Notes: generated from the sequence alone by a model not told the origin. Shown: positions 25,024 through 32,962, numbered from the stretch's first letter. The stretch is 64,000 nucleotides of DNA from Flavobacteriales bacterium (GCA_025451235.1 JANWKT010000008.1:372001-436000); one strand, 5' to 3'. Numbers and translations: made by a program.

Positions 25024-25914
25024 ATGCCAACTTATACTGAACCCATGCTCAAGGAAGGAAGCCTCAAAGGCCGCACCATATTGGTTACCGGCGGAGGAAG
25101 CGGATTGGGTAAATCTATGTCGAAATATTTTTTACAACTAGGGGCCAACGTCATTATTTGCAGCCGAAAACTGGAGAAGATCAACAAGGCGGTGGAGGAA
25201 CTTCATGCCGAGACCGGAGGAAATATTACAGGATATGCCTGTGATGTTCGTAATTACGAAGAGGTGGAAAATGTGATCAAACAAGGAGTGGAAAAATATG
25301 GTGAGATCAATGGATTGGTGAACAATGCGGCCGGGAATTTCATTAGTCCAACCGAACGGTTGAGTCACCGGGCATTTGATACAGTAGTGGACATTGTTTT
25401 AAAAGGATCTTATAATTGCTCTTTAGCCTTGGGAAAATATTGGATTGAAAAAAACATCAAGGCATCCGTGTTGAGCATAGTAACTACCTATGCATGGGTA
25501 GGGAGTGGATATGTGGTTCCTTCGGCCTGTGCGAAGGCGGGAGTATTGGCCATGACCAAATCATTGGCAGTGGAATGGGGAAAATATGGATTAAGGTTCA
25601 ATGCCGTTGCACCCGGACCTTTCCCCACCAAAGGAGCATGGGATCGTTTATTTCCTAAAGAATTCATGGATGCATTGGACATCAACAATAAAATTCCGGT
25701 AGGCAGGGTAGGGGAACACCAGGAATTGGCCAATCTTGCCGCCTATTTAATGAGTGATTATTCAGCCTATATCAATGGAGATGTGATCACCATCGATGGG
25801 GGAGAATGGATGCAGAATGGGGGAGAATTTACCTGGGTGGGCAATATGATCCCCAAGGAAATGTGGGATATGGTGGAAGCATCCATCAAAGGAAAATCTA
25901 AAGAGAAAGAATAA
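25024..25914 (+). CDS. 2,4-Dienoyl-CoA reductase-like SDR oxidoreductase
   Basis: 296 aa short-chain dehydrogenase. TGGGSGLGKSMSKYF is the NADP-binding loop and CDVRNYEEV and NNAAGNF follow. The usual catalytic Tyr of YxxxK is absent: the site reads SACAKAGVLAMTKSLAVEWG. Loss of that Tyr with a retained Ser/Lys is characteristic of mitochondrial/peroxisomal-type 2,4-dienoyl-CoA reductases, which reduce unsaturated fatty acyl-CoA during beta-oxidation. The C-terminal PFPTKGAWDRLFP segment is also typical of that group. It is monocistronic; the acyl-CoA dehydrogenase at 38.8 kb could supply the same pathway. Confidence 0.85.
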   Translation: MPTYTEPMLKEGSLKGRTILVTGGGSGLGKSMSKYFLQLGANVIICSRKLEKINKAVEELHAETGGNITGYACDVRNYEEVENVIKQGVEKYGEINGLVNNAAGNFISPTERLSHRAFDTVVDIVLKGSYNCSLALGKYWIEKNIKASVLSIVTTYAWVGSGYVVPSACAKAGVLAMTKSLAVEWGKYGLRFNAVAPGPFPTKGAWDRLFPKEFMDALDINNKIPVGRVGEHQELANLAAYLMSDYSAYINGDVITIDGGEWMQNGGEFTWVGNMIPKEMWDMVEASIKGKSKEKE

Positions 25915-26283
25915 TAAAGAAGTTAGACCGCTGCACTTTTAGACATCAGACTTTATCTAACATCTAAGGTCTAACATCTCAAGTCTTTCTTTGGGTGTCA
26001 TCATCTGGCTACTTGCTCCTATCTGGGCCGCTAGATCTTGACGAAAGGCTCTTCTCAGCCGTTCCAACGAATGTGGAAATCAGAGCGGTGTTACGATCAG
26101 AGGGAGTGACGGAGAGGGAATAAATTGAAAGATCAGCCCATTCCAACATTCCTGTCAACCTGTTCATAAATGATTTTTTGATTTTTCAACCGGTTTTGAA
26201 CAAAACTAATTTGATCAACCTCTTGAAATGATAAGAATTAGCGTAAATTTAGGTACTGCAATCGGTAGTTAGCTAACACCTAA
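25915..26283. other. gene-free gap before the cassette cluster
   Basis: 369 bp with no credible gene. The first 75 bases form a loose inverted repeat of TTAGACATCTAAC words (GTTAGAC at 25922, GTCTAAC at 25969). A more GC-balanced stretch follows (26000-26150) with no recognisable feature. The last part is AT-rich and ends in the core site at 26268, where the cassette-like region begins. Confidence 0.5.
26268..26274 (+). other. left cassette boundary, GTTAGCT core site
   Basis: GTTAGCT lies 16 bases before the ATG of the first cassette gene. The nine bases after its G (TTAGCTAAC) are complementary to the start of the site found after that gene at 27005-27014, as expected when both ends derive from one circular cassette. 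Upstream I see no inverted partner, so this may be attI-like, a decayed attC or a secondary insertion site. Confidence 0.45.
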
Positions 26284-26988
26284 ATGTCAACAAGAAAAAA
26301 ACTGACAAAAAAAGAAGTTCAAGCAATTATTGACTTGGAAGGCAAACTTCATGAGGAGTATTCGAACTTTTTTACGAGGACTTATCCTTCGGGACTTGTT
26401 GAAGAAAATCTCATTTATGAATTGCCTGGTGACAGATTTCTTTTCGTGCTGGCTCCTAATGAAAAATTTGGAGGAAAAGGATTTGTATATGCCAAAGACG
26501 AATTATTGAGGTCAATAAACTGGAACAAGCGACTACAAAAAGATAATGAACTTGGCATAAATGGATCTGTACCTCACTGGCGCCATTATTCGAAGCACAA
26601 AGCAACCCTTATTGACAAGATTGATGACCTTATTTTAGACTTATCAATCGACTTAAAGATAGACCCTAAGATTCTTGATAAAAGTTATGAGAGTTTAGAC
26701 ATATTATCCGACATGACTGAAAAGTATAATGTGGACAAGGCCGTTGAAAACATATATGACAATCTTGTTGCTTATATCGGAGAGGTGCTTAGACTTCGTG
26801 TAAAAGGGAACTGGCAAATTAACGAAAAGTTTTACGGTGGAGACTATCCCTACATTGACATAGGAAATGAACGAATTCAACTTATGCCTATCAATATTGT
26901 TTGGGAATGCCTTAGCGGACTGAACCCTGTGAATTTTAGAAAAGAAGTAGGAAACGAAGTTAGGCGTGGAAAAATTAAAATGATGTGA
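26284..26988 (+). CDS. Hypothetical protein, integron-type cassette gene 1
   Basis: 234 aa, no family recognised. The N-terminal third has KEVQAIIDLEGKLHEEY and ELPGDRFLFVLAPN. The C-terminal third contains NLVAYIGEVLRLRVKGNW followed by YPYIDIGNERIQLMPIN, a pattern seen in uncharacterised bacterial proteins but to which I can assign no function. No signal peptide, soluble. It fills a cassette-sized unit (26269-27171) with only 15 bases of leader and no visible promoter. Its stop is 19 bases before the attC-like site. Confidence 0.7.
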   Translation: MSTRKKLTKKEVQAIIDLEGKLHEEYSNFFTRTYPSGLVEENLIYELPGDRFLFVLAPNEKFGGKGFVYAKDELLRSINWNKRLQKDNELGINGSVPHWRHYSKHKATLIDKIDDLILDLSIDLKIDPKILDKSYESLDILSDMTEKYNVDKAVENIYDNLVAYIGEVLRLRVKGNWQINEKFYGGDYPYIDIGNERIQLMPINIVWECLSGLNPVNFRKEVGNEVRRGKIKMM

Positions 26989-27007
26989 TGAATTTTGAAG
27001 AGGCGTT

Positions 27008-27177
27008 AGCTAACTCCAATTTTATAAAATTGCCTACAACCATTATATATCAAAGCTTTCAGCACTTCACCCGCTTGGGCGTATTAAAATAATTTACGCC
27101 TTGCTGGTCTTTTTAGATATGATTAAAGTTTTGTACCTTTAATACCGGCAACTTTATAAAATTTGGTTTCGTTAGCT
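27008..27177 (+). other. attC-like recombination site 1 (170 bp)
   Basis: Begins AGCTAAC (matching RYYYAAC except at one base) and ends GTTAGCT (near GTTRRRY). The segments next to the ends are inverted partners: AATTTTATAAAATTGCC (27018-27034) and GGCAACTTTATAAAATT (27147-27163), separated from the cores by short unpaired spacers. Inside, GGCGTA and TACGCC form a second stem. About 110 bases of the interior (from GCACTT at 27062) closely match the second site at 27893-28005. This is the layout of an integron attC, longer than most known ones. Confidence 0.72.
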
Positions 27178-27191
27178 GCAAGCTGAAAAAA

Positions 27192-27848
27192 ATGATTGAC
27201 TACAACAAAATATTTGAAATCTCAGATTGGCTTTCTAATAGACCATTTAGAGGTGAAATTGCAAAGTATGCCTTGGCTGAGCCTGAAATTTCACGAGGAG
27301 AAAAAGATGTAAAGGGAATTGTTACTATAAAGCATGCAATGGGTGGAAAAACCCTGTATGATATTATATGGACTACCAATGCATACCCGTTGGTCGTAAG
27401 CGAAAGAATAATAGACTTGTTTAAGTCAAACGGAATTACTGGTTGGAAAACTTATAAGGTTCAAATCCGCTCAAAAAAGAACGAGTTGATCGACCAAAAA
27501 TATTTTGGACTGATTATAACAGGGCGTTGTGGATATAGAGATTATTCTAAAAGCTCAATAGTTTTGGACAAAATTGGTATATATATTGAACCTCATATCA
27601 AAGGTTTTTACTTTGACAAAGATTATTGGGATGGTTCTGACTTATTTATGAGTAACCCAGATCAAAACGGCGATACGACAATGTATCGTTTTTGTACTCA
27701 AAAAGTTGTAGATCTATTCGAAAAAGAAAAAATAAAGAACATTCTTTTTGAGAATCTAAATGATTCTACATTGGCAATTGAATTGTATGACGTACCACTG
27801 ACTGCTAAACAAAAATCTGAAATGAAGATATTAAAAGCCAGCAGCTAA
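27192..27848 (+). CDS. Cassette gene 2: possible Imm11/Imm43-like immunity protein
   Basis: 218 aa soluble protein. YPLVVSERIIDLFKSNGITG followed by TYKVQIRSKK resembles the DUF1629/Imm11-type immunity pattern (a central domain found beside polymorphic toxins), but the match is by eye and weak. No toxin gene is adjacent. It starts 15 bases after the GTTAGCTGC core of site 1 and its TAA stop codon overlaps the start of site 2 (GCAGCTAAC). The first eight bases of its unit, TTAGCTGC, are exactly complementary to GCAGCTAA at its far end, the sign of a once-circular cassette. Confidence 0.65.
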   Translation: MIDYNKIFEISDWLSNRPFRGEIAKYALAEPEISRGEKDVKGIVTIKHAMGGKTLYDIIWTTNAYPLVVSERIIDLFKSNGITGWKTYKVQIRSKKNELIDQKYFGLIITGRCGYRDYSKSSIVLDKIGIYIEPHIKGFYFDKDYWDGSDLFMSNPDQNGDTTMYRFCTQKVVDLFEKEKIKNILFENLNDSTLAIELYDVPLTAKQKSEMKILKASS

Positions 27849-28012
27849 CTTACAACTTACAAAATCTCCTAGATCCCTCTAAAATCAATACTTCTGCACT
27901 TAACCCGCTTGGGCCTTTTTAAATAATTTAAGCCCTGCTAGTCTTTTTAGATTTGATTAAAGTTTTGTACATTTAAAGTCCGGCCACTTTGTAAAATTTG
28001 AGGTCGTTAGGT
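27843..28012 (+). other. attC-like recombination site 2 (170 bp)
   Basis: Starts AGCTAAC and ends GTTAGGT, which matches GTTRRRY exactly. It is the same length as site 1 and shares long identical stretches with it (for example CCCGCTTGGGC, TAGTCTTTTTAGAT with one change, TGATTAAAGTTTTGTAC). Its inner hairpin differs in sequence from that of site 1 but stays paired (GGGC-TT with AAGCCC versus GGCGTA with TACGCC), suggesting that folding is conserved. Confidence 0.72.
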
Positions 28013-28025
28013 GTAACTATAATTC

Positions 28026-28634
28026 ATGAATCGAATCTTCTACGTAATAATAATTCTTCTGGCCGCATGCGGAAAGTCGGCTGAAAAATCAGTCGATTCA
28101 CCAGTACTGAATGATAAAGAGAAAATGGTAGACCCGGGTCAAAAAAAGGAAGTTAAACAAGAATCCCAAATTAACAAGGATGAGTTTGACATTAAGCTAC
28201 TCATCGAAGCTGATGGTGATAAATATTATGATCCTGAGTCCGAGTTTTATTATAACGTCGGTTATGACAATGAGGTGTATTTTGTTCCTGGTGACAAGCC
28301 TGTTGTAAAGATTCCGGGCTGGGACCTATTGATATCTGAAAACGCTGTTGAATTCAAAAAAGCAAAGACCCCTAACAAAGCTCCGTTGAATTACAAAATG
28401 GATGAAAAGCTTGATACGTTTCATGTCAAAGTTATTGATACAGGAATGGCTTGTGATGATACCCGCGAAAATAAGGTGATCATTGAGAATGCCAAACAGT
28501 ATAGCGTTATTGAAAAGTTAGCTAAGGTGGCAATATTTAAGAATTGTATCGGTAATAAACAGGAATTATATATTGTTTCTTATCATCAATGCCTACTGCC
28601 AGATCTTAAAATTCACCGAATTCGATGTAAATAG
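28026..28634 (+). CDS. Cassette gene 3: hypothetical lipoprotein
   Basis: 202 aa. MNRIFYVIIILLAAC is a lipoprotein signal with lipobox LAAC, followed by a Lys/Glu/Ser-rich linker and a domain of unknown family (FYYNVGYDNEVYFVPGDKP, KVIDTGMACDDTRENKVII, LYIVSYHQCLLPDLKIHRIRC). Four cysteines in the mature part could form disulfides. It starts 14 bases after the core of site 2. The expected matching end, something like CACCTAAC, is not found downstream, so its right boundary may be lost. Confidence 0.65.
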   Translation: MNRIFYVIIILLAACGKSAEKSVDSPVLNDKEKMVDPGQKKEVKQESQINKDEFDIKLLIEADGDKYYDPESEFYYNVGYDNEVYFVPGDKPVVKIPGWDLLISENAVEFKKAKTPNKAPLNYKMDEKLDTFHVKVIDTGMACDDTRENKVIIENAKQYSVIEKLAKVAIFKNCIGNKQELYIVSYHQCLLPDLKIHRIRCK

Positions 28635-28856
28635 AATGGATCCATTAGACAGTTTTTTGTAAAAAATATGGAACAGGACATAATTATCAGCTCAAACTGG
28701 CGAAATATGGTGGCGTCTAACATATTCTGCAAATATCCCCATTCTGCCAGGATTTTTTAAAATTTTGAAACCAATCAACCGCCTCACCGTATGAATGGAA
28801 AGTTTCTATATTTATAACTAACCCTATTTACAAATCCTGTTCCATTGATCTATAAA

Positions 28857-29324
28857 ATGCTCTTTGCACTTGCGGTACTCTTTGGAGTATACCAGCTGTT
28901 TCAAACGAAGGACATTTTTTCGCTTGTCATTCTGGGTGCACAAGTAATTGCACTTGTGCTCACCTTTATTACTGTGAAGCAAATCAAATTTGCAGGAGGA
29001 CTGGTTTTTGGATTGACACTGGTGATGAGTATCATTTACGGCTTCGTAAAAAATGACATCAGAATATCAAAACGAGTGCTGATCCTTTTTTCGGCAGGTT
29101 GGGTCCTGTTCATATACCTGGTTCCTGTATTTCATCGGAACGATTTAAGGATCCTGGGGCTGGCCATGATCATTCCGATTGGAGCATATATTGTGCTGCT
29201 GGCAAAAGATCTTAAAAGCTATAGAAATGAACTGGGATTCCTAACGATTATTTTAATTGCTGGACTTTCACAATTCATAGAAAGTTTAGAAATTTTCGAT
29301 ATCATTAGGTTACCATTTACCTAA
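28857..29324 (+). CDS. Hypothetical multi-pass membrane protein
   Basis: 155 aa, almost entirely hydrophobic with about six possible helices (FALAVLFGVYQLF, SLVILGAQVIALVLTF, GLVFGLTLVMSIIYGFV, VLILFSAGWVLFIYLV, LAMIIPIGAYIVLLA, ILIAGLSQFI). No family recognised. It has no resemblance to GldL, although the next gene is a GldM paralogue. The ATG at 28857 is preferred over an upstream TTG. First of four + genes with gaps of 18-27 bp. The 222-bp gap before it contains TTAGAC (28645) and GTCTAAC (28715), possible remnants of cassette ends, and nothing else recognised. Confidence 0.6.
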   Translation: MLFALAVLFGVYQLFQTKDIFSLVILGAQVIALVLTFITVKQIKFAGGLVFGLTLVMSIIYGFVKNDIRISKRVLILFSAGWVLFIYLVPVFHRNDLRILGLAMIIPIGAYIVLLAKDLKSYRNELGFLTIILIAGLSQFIESLEIFDIIRLPFT

Positions 29325-29350
29325 AACAACGAACCATTTAAAATTATTTT

Positions 29351-30427
29351 TTGATGAATAACTCAACCAATACTAAAAGCAGGCTAGTCCGCATCGTTAT
29401 CTTGTCCATTTTAAGTATCGTAGTTTGTATATATATATACGATGCACATCAAAGGTCGTTGGAAAGAAGCAGGGGTTTACGGTCTTTCGCCGTCATTAAC
29501 ATAGGATTGATGCAACAAAAGGAAAATACCGAAGAATCGAATATGGGGATCATCCATGAATTGTCGAATCAAACCGTCATATCTCCCAAGGATGCAAGGA
29601 TCAAGAATCTCCAGCAAAATGCGTTGGAGGTCGGGACCTTAGCCAAAGAGCTGAATGATTGGATCGAGGAGATGAAGATTGAGCTGGTGGCAACGACTGA
29701 TGGTTGTGATCAAGCCAAAGCTAAGGAAAGGGTCTTGAATCCCTTAACGGTAGTGAGAAAAGGAAATTCCAGCAGACCTACCCACTTCTTTGGAACGGAT
29801 CATCCTCCTGGAACCACTGGAAAAGCACATGAACTAAAAGATAGACTTGAAAAGTATCGAGAAAAACTATTATCCTTTGTGGTATCGAAATACCATAAAG
29901 AAAAAATGAAAAAGAAACTTTCCACCCTTTACTTTGATTCATCAGATGACGCAGAATCCGCTGCATGGGAAATGTTCCATTTTTACGACCTGCCACTTTC
30001 GGCGGCATTGGTTGAGCTAACCAGGTGGCAAATCATCGTACGAAGTGCGGAGAATGAAGTGCTAGGTTATTTTTTGGACCAGACATCGGCTACCTCCTTT
30101 AAATTTGATGCTGTAATGGCGGTTATTGTACCCAAATCCACCGTTGTCAATGCTGGTTCTATGTTTGAAGCGGATGTAATTTTAGCAGCATACAGTACTC
30201 ATGTCAAACCCCTCATCATATATGGAACCTCTGTTGATACTATCGCAGGTGAAGTGAGGGGAGGCGTACAGCTACCACCAGAAAAATTCAGCAATGGCAG
30301 GGGGCATATTTCCATTCCAACATCAGGAACGGGTACAAGAACTTGTGCTGGGGTGGTCAGGCTGGTGAATCCTGTTACAGGACAGTTAATCAATTATACT
30401 TTCAGTACAAACTATCAAGTTAAATAA
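29351..30427 (+). CDS. Truncated GldM paralogue with a different membrane anchor
   Basis: 358 aa. From FAVINIGLMQQK to the C terminus it aligns without large gaps to residues 36-354 of GldM in this window (shared KELN, MKIE/MKIQ, AKAKERV/TKAKERV, HFFGT/NFFGT, WEMF, SAALVELT, FKFDAV, GSMFEADV, KP.IYGTSVD, GRGHIS, NPVTG/HPVTG), roughly half identical by eye. D3 and D4 (about 195 residues) are absent. The N terminus is unlike GldM: Arg9 and the GldL-pairing helix are replaced by SRLVRIVILSILSIVVCIYIY and an Arg-rich loop. It therefore should not pair with GldL or reach the GldKN ring. It lies in a four-gene row beside the cassette cluster; function unknown. Confidence 0.85.
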   Translation: MMNNSTNTKSRLVRIVILSILSIVVCIYIYDAHQRSLERSRGLRSFAVINIGLMQQKENTEESNMGIIHELSNQTVISPKDARIKNLQQNALEVGTLAKELNDWIEEMKIELVATTDGCDQAKAKERVLNPLTVVRKGNSSRPTHFFGTDHPPGTTGKAHELKDRLEKYREKLLSFVVSKYHKEKMKKKLSTLYFDSSDDAESAAWEMFHFYDLPLSAALVELTRWQIIVRSAENEVLGYFLDQTSATSFKFDAVMAVIVPKSTVVNAGSMFEADVILAAYSTHVKPLIIYGTSVDTIAGEVRGGVQLPPEKFSNGRGHISIPTSGTGTRTCAGVVRLVNPVTGQLINYTFSTNYQVK

Positions 30428-30453
30428 AGGCTGAAATATATTAAATTCATACC

Positions 30454-30861
30454 ATGAAAATATTCTATATATGTATCTTTTCTTTGATAGCCGCACCTTT
30501 ATTTGGACAAAATATTGTGTTTCACGATCCATCTTCAAAACTTCCCCAGACCATTCAGGTTCAAGGAACCATTGTGGGTATTTCTAAAGGTTATTGCGGG
30601 GTTTTTTGTACTGGGGGTGTGATCAAGGTTGAGCTGGATAAAAAAATAGAAGGTTATACGGACTCCTTTGTGTATTTAGTGACTGCCTGCTTGTCCATGG
30701 ATGTGAAGACCAAAACGGTGGTGAATGTAACTGCCACCCAATTGACCGGTGACGAAACGGAATGTTATTATGAATCTATTAGTAATCATTTTGATTCTAA
30801 GGGGACACCTTTTTATAAATTATCAGAATCTGAGACAAGAAAGATTAATTCAGTAAAGTAG
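30454..30861 (+). CDS. Hypothetical secreted protein
   Basis: 135 aa with signal peptide MKIFYICIFSLIAAPLFGQ. The mature part has YCGVFCTGGVIKVEL and VTACLSMDVKTKTVVNVTATQL, with four cysteines and beta-rich composition, and resembles a small OB-like or sandwich domain, though I recognise no family. It lies 26 bp after the truncated GldM paralogue and 18 bp before the next gene, probably in one transcript. Confidence 0.6.
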   Translation: MKIFYICIFSLIAAPLFGQNIVFHDPSSKLPQTIQVQGTIVGISKGYCGVFCTGGVIKVELDKKIEGYTDSFVYLVTACLSMDVKTKTVVNVTATQLTGDETECYYESISNHFDSKGTPFYKLSESETRKINSVK

Positions 30862-30879
30862 CCCCTATCTTATATTTCA

Positions 30880-31458
30880 ATGAGCACCAACATAGAAAAA
30901 ATAAAACAATTAGGAAGGGACCATATGATCCAGATGGGGATCCGCATTATTCAGGAACATATCGATGCTAAAATTGACATAAACGCATTTGATCGGATCA
31001 TGGTAAAGGCCAATACCACCCGTATCATGGTTGAATTTTCCAACCCCGTAAAATTTATACCCTTCAATTCGTCTCATTTTTACGATGTAGAGGTGGATAT
31101 CATAGGTGGAGGAATTTCCTATAGCATATTTTCTAATCCTTCCGACCTTGAATCGGGATCTTTGACTGATCCTTTTTATTTCATGACCAAGGAAGCAGAA
31201 CAACATATCCAATTCGTGATAGATGCCCTGAATGGAGAAAATGTGCAGGAGGATAGAAAAACCTTTGGGCAATACATGGATGGATATCTTATCATTCGTG
31301 ATAAGGAAGGACATTACCAAATTGAAAGGACTTCGGATTACCAGGAATCATGGTATAAAATAGATAAAATGTCGGGCGAAATTTACGATGCCGGGCATTG
31401 TCATTTAGAACCCTATCCGGATGATGAAGAGGATAAATATGTTGAAATAAAAGAATAG
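30880..31458 (+). CDS. Hypothetical soluble protein
   Basis: 192 aa, no signal or membrane helix, no family recognised. Features: MVKANTTRIMVEFSNPVKFIPF, GGGISYSIFSNPSDL, and an acidic C-terminal end (EPYPDDEEDKYVEIKE). Last of the four-gene + row. It ends 4 bp from the convergent lipoprotein gene, with no terminator visible between them. Confidence 0.55.
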   Translation: MSTNIEKIKQLGRDHMIQMGIRIIQEHIDAKIDINAFDRIMVKANTTRIMVEFSNPVKFIPFNSSHFYDVEVDIIGGGISYSIFSNPSDLESGSLTDPFYFMTKEAEQHIQFVIDALNGENVQEDRKTFGQYMDGYLIIRDKEGHYQIERTSDYQESWYKIDKMSGEIYDAGHCHLEPYPDDEEDKYVEIKE

Positions 31459-31462
31459 AGGG

Positions 31463-31873
31463 TTACGGAATTCTTTCGAACGTTACCGCTGCATCACCAG
31501 AGGCCGCCATATTATCTACCAACTGAATGATATGATCTGTCCTGTTTTCCTGCTGCCAATCATGTAGCAGCATAAACAGTTGGAAATGTCCACCAAAATC
31601 CAGGAGCACCTTGGGATTATCCTGACTTGCGTTGGTCCTGTACCAGGTACCATGGAAGGTGGAATCGGGTCTGATGGCATGTACTACCTCGTTCCCTTCG
31701 AAATTGAAAGTATATAAAGCAAAAGTGGGGGTTTCATCCACATTCGCATGTTTCATATAGGTGATCTTCCAGTTATATGCCAGTAAATGATCTTCCAAAG
31801 GGGCATGGGCGCCTGGAGCGCAGGATGCTAGCAAAATGAGCAGGGATACTATAATAAATATCTTATTTTTCAT
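31463..31873 (-). CDS. Hypothetical lipoprotein
   Basis: 136 aa with lipobox LASC (MKNKIFIIVSLLILLASC). The remainder (LLAYNWKITYMKH, YTFNFEGNEVVHA, GTWYRTNASQDNPKVLLDFG) has the look of the lipocalin-like small outer-layer lipoproteins common in Bacteroidota (a W-x-I opening and a late ILLDFG strand). Function unknown. Confidence 0.6.
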   Translation of the reverse strand: MKNKIFIIVSLLILLASCAPGAHAPLEDHLLAYNWKITYMKHANVDETPTFALYTFNFEGNEVVHAIRPDSTFHGTWYRTNASQDNPKVLLDFGGHFQLFMLLHDWQQENRTDHIIQLVDNMAASGDAAVTFERIP

Positions 31874-31980
31874 ATTTGTTGAGATTAAAACACTACAAGT
31901 TAATGAAATCCGTTTACTAAGTCAGGCTTTTTTGAACTAACCACTCCCTTTTTTGCATAATTTGGCTTTTGGTTTACAAC

Positions 31981-32922
31981 ATGATCAAGCACTTGATACT
32001 TTTATTTTTCTCTTTGGCGGCATTGAACCTGTTTGCCCAATATACCATTTGTGATTGTTGTACCTATGCCCCTCTTGAATTCAGAGATGATTTTGAGAAC
32101 CTATTCCCTCCGGAGATCATTCAAAAGAACCATATCCATGAACTTACCATCTATACTACTTCTAAAAGAGAATCGAAAAACTCATGGGATACCATATTAA
32201 AAACAGTTGACTACGAATTCAAGGAAATGGCCTTTCAATTTAATGAAGATGGATACGTGATGTCGCAGACCCTCTTTGGTGATTTTGGAAAACCCCATAT
32301 TATCTATGAATATACCCGAAATAAAAAGAACCATATTTTAGCCAAAAACTTCTACTACTTAGACAGCCTGGGAACTAAATACGATTTTATGCAACAAAAA
32401 TGGATCTATACCCAAGCGAAAGGAAGGATCGTAAAAGTAAAAGAGCTCGGCCCAAAATTTGTCAAAATGCCAGATGCTAAGAGTAATTATTCATCTTATA
32501 AGTACAATAAACTAGGGCGACCCATTGAAGAAGTACAGCAGTATTATTTTGGAGAGAACAACATATCCTATTATAAATCAGAAATTGTATATAACGATTC
32601 AATGGATTCTTCCTTAACCACAACCAAAAGGAAAGACCTTCTTCATTCTTCCACTCAAATTGCTTATAATCGAAACAATCAGCCCACGAACGAAAAATAT
32701 TTTGACGGCGAGACAGGGACCCTTTTACAGGAAAAAATATGGAACTATGATCCAAACAACCGATTGGTGAGGTATCAAGTGATCAGCACTGGCATGGGAA
32801 CTGAATGCCCCGATGGAGGAAGTTTTACGGATGTATATACCTATTCTTTCTTGAACCTGATAGAAACCATTACACATAGTTATACAAATGTAACCTGTGT
32901 ATTGAGATTTGAATATAAATGA
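31981..32922 (+). CDS. Secreted protein with YD/RHS-like repeats
   Basis: 313 aa with signal MIKHLILLFFSLAALNLFAQ and a cysteine cluster CDCC right after it. Several segments follow the YD-repeat pattern (YEYTRNKKNHIL, YKYNKLGRPIEEVQQYYFG, IAYNRNNQPTNEKYFDG, WNYDPNNRLVRYQV). Likely a small surface or periplasmic beta-structure protein; no toxin domain is attached. An upstream in-frame TTG at 31969 was rejected in favour of the ATG. Convergent with the FadL-type porin across an inverted repeat. Confidence 0.6.
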   Translation: MIKHLILLFFSLAALNLFAQYTICDCCTYAPLEFRDDFENLFPPEIIQKNHIHELTIYTTSKRESKNSWDTILKTVDYEFKEMAFQFNEDGYVMSQTLFGDFGKPHIIYEYTRNKKNHILAKNFYYLDSLGTKYDFMQQKWIYTQAKGRIVKVKELGPKFVKMPDAKSNYSSYKYNKLGRPIEEVQQYYFGENNISYYKSEIVYNDSMDSSLTTTKRKDLLHSSTQIAYNRNNQPTNEKYFDGETGTLLQEKIWNYDPNNRLVRYQVISTGMGTECPDGGSFTDVYTYSFLNLIETITHSYTNVTCVLRFEYK

Positions 32923-32962
32923 AGGGTTGCGCCAGGTATAGGAGTGATATCCTATTTGTTGG

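Noticed and set aside
25915-26267. An attC site upstream of cassette 1 using GTCTAAC (25969) or ATCTAAC (25956)
   Set aside because: The distance to the GTTAGCT core (about 300 bp) is too large and no inverted arms are seen.
27062-28005. Reading the repeated 130-bp leaders before two hypothetical genes as a riboswitch or shared promoter
   Set aside because: The match to GTTRRRY/RYYYAAC cores, the end complementarity with each cassette and the stop codon inside the site fit attC better. No TAnnTTTG box with normal spacing occurs there.
28645-28721. A fourth mini-cassette between TTAGAC and GTCTAAC
   Set aside because: Only about 75 bp, the left end is ATTAGAC rather than GTTAGAC, and no attC arms follow. 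Kept only as a possible remnant.
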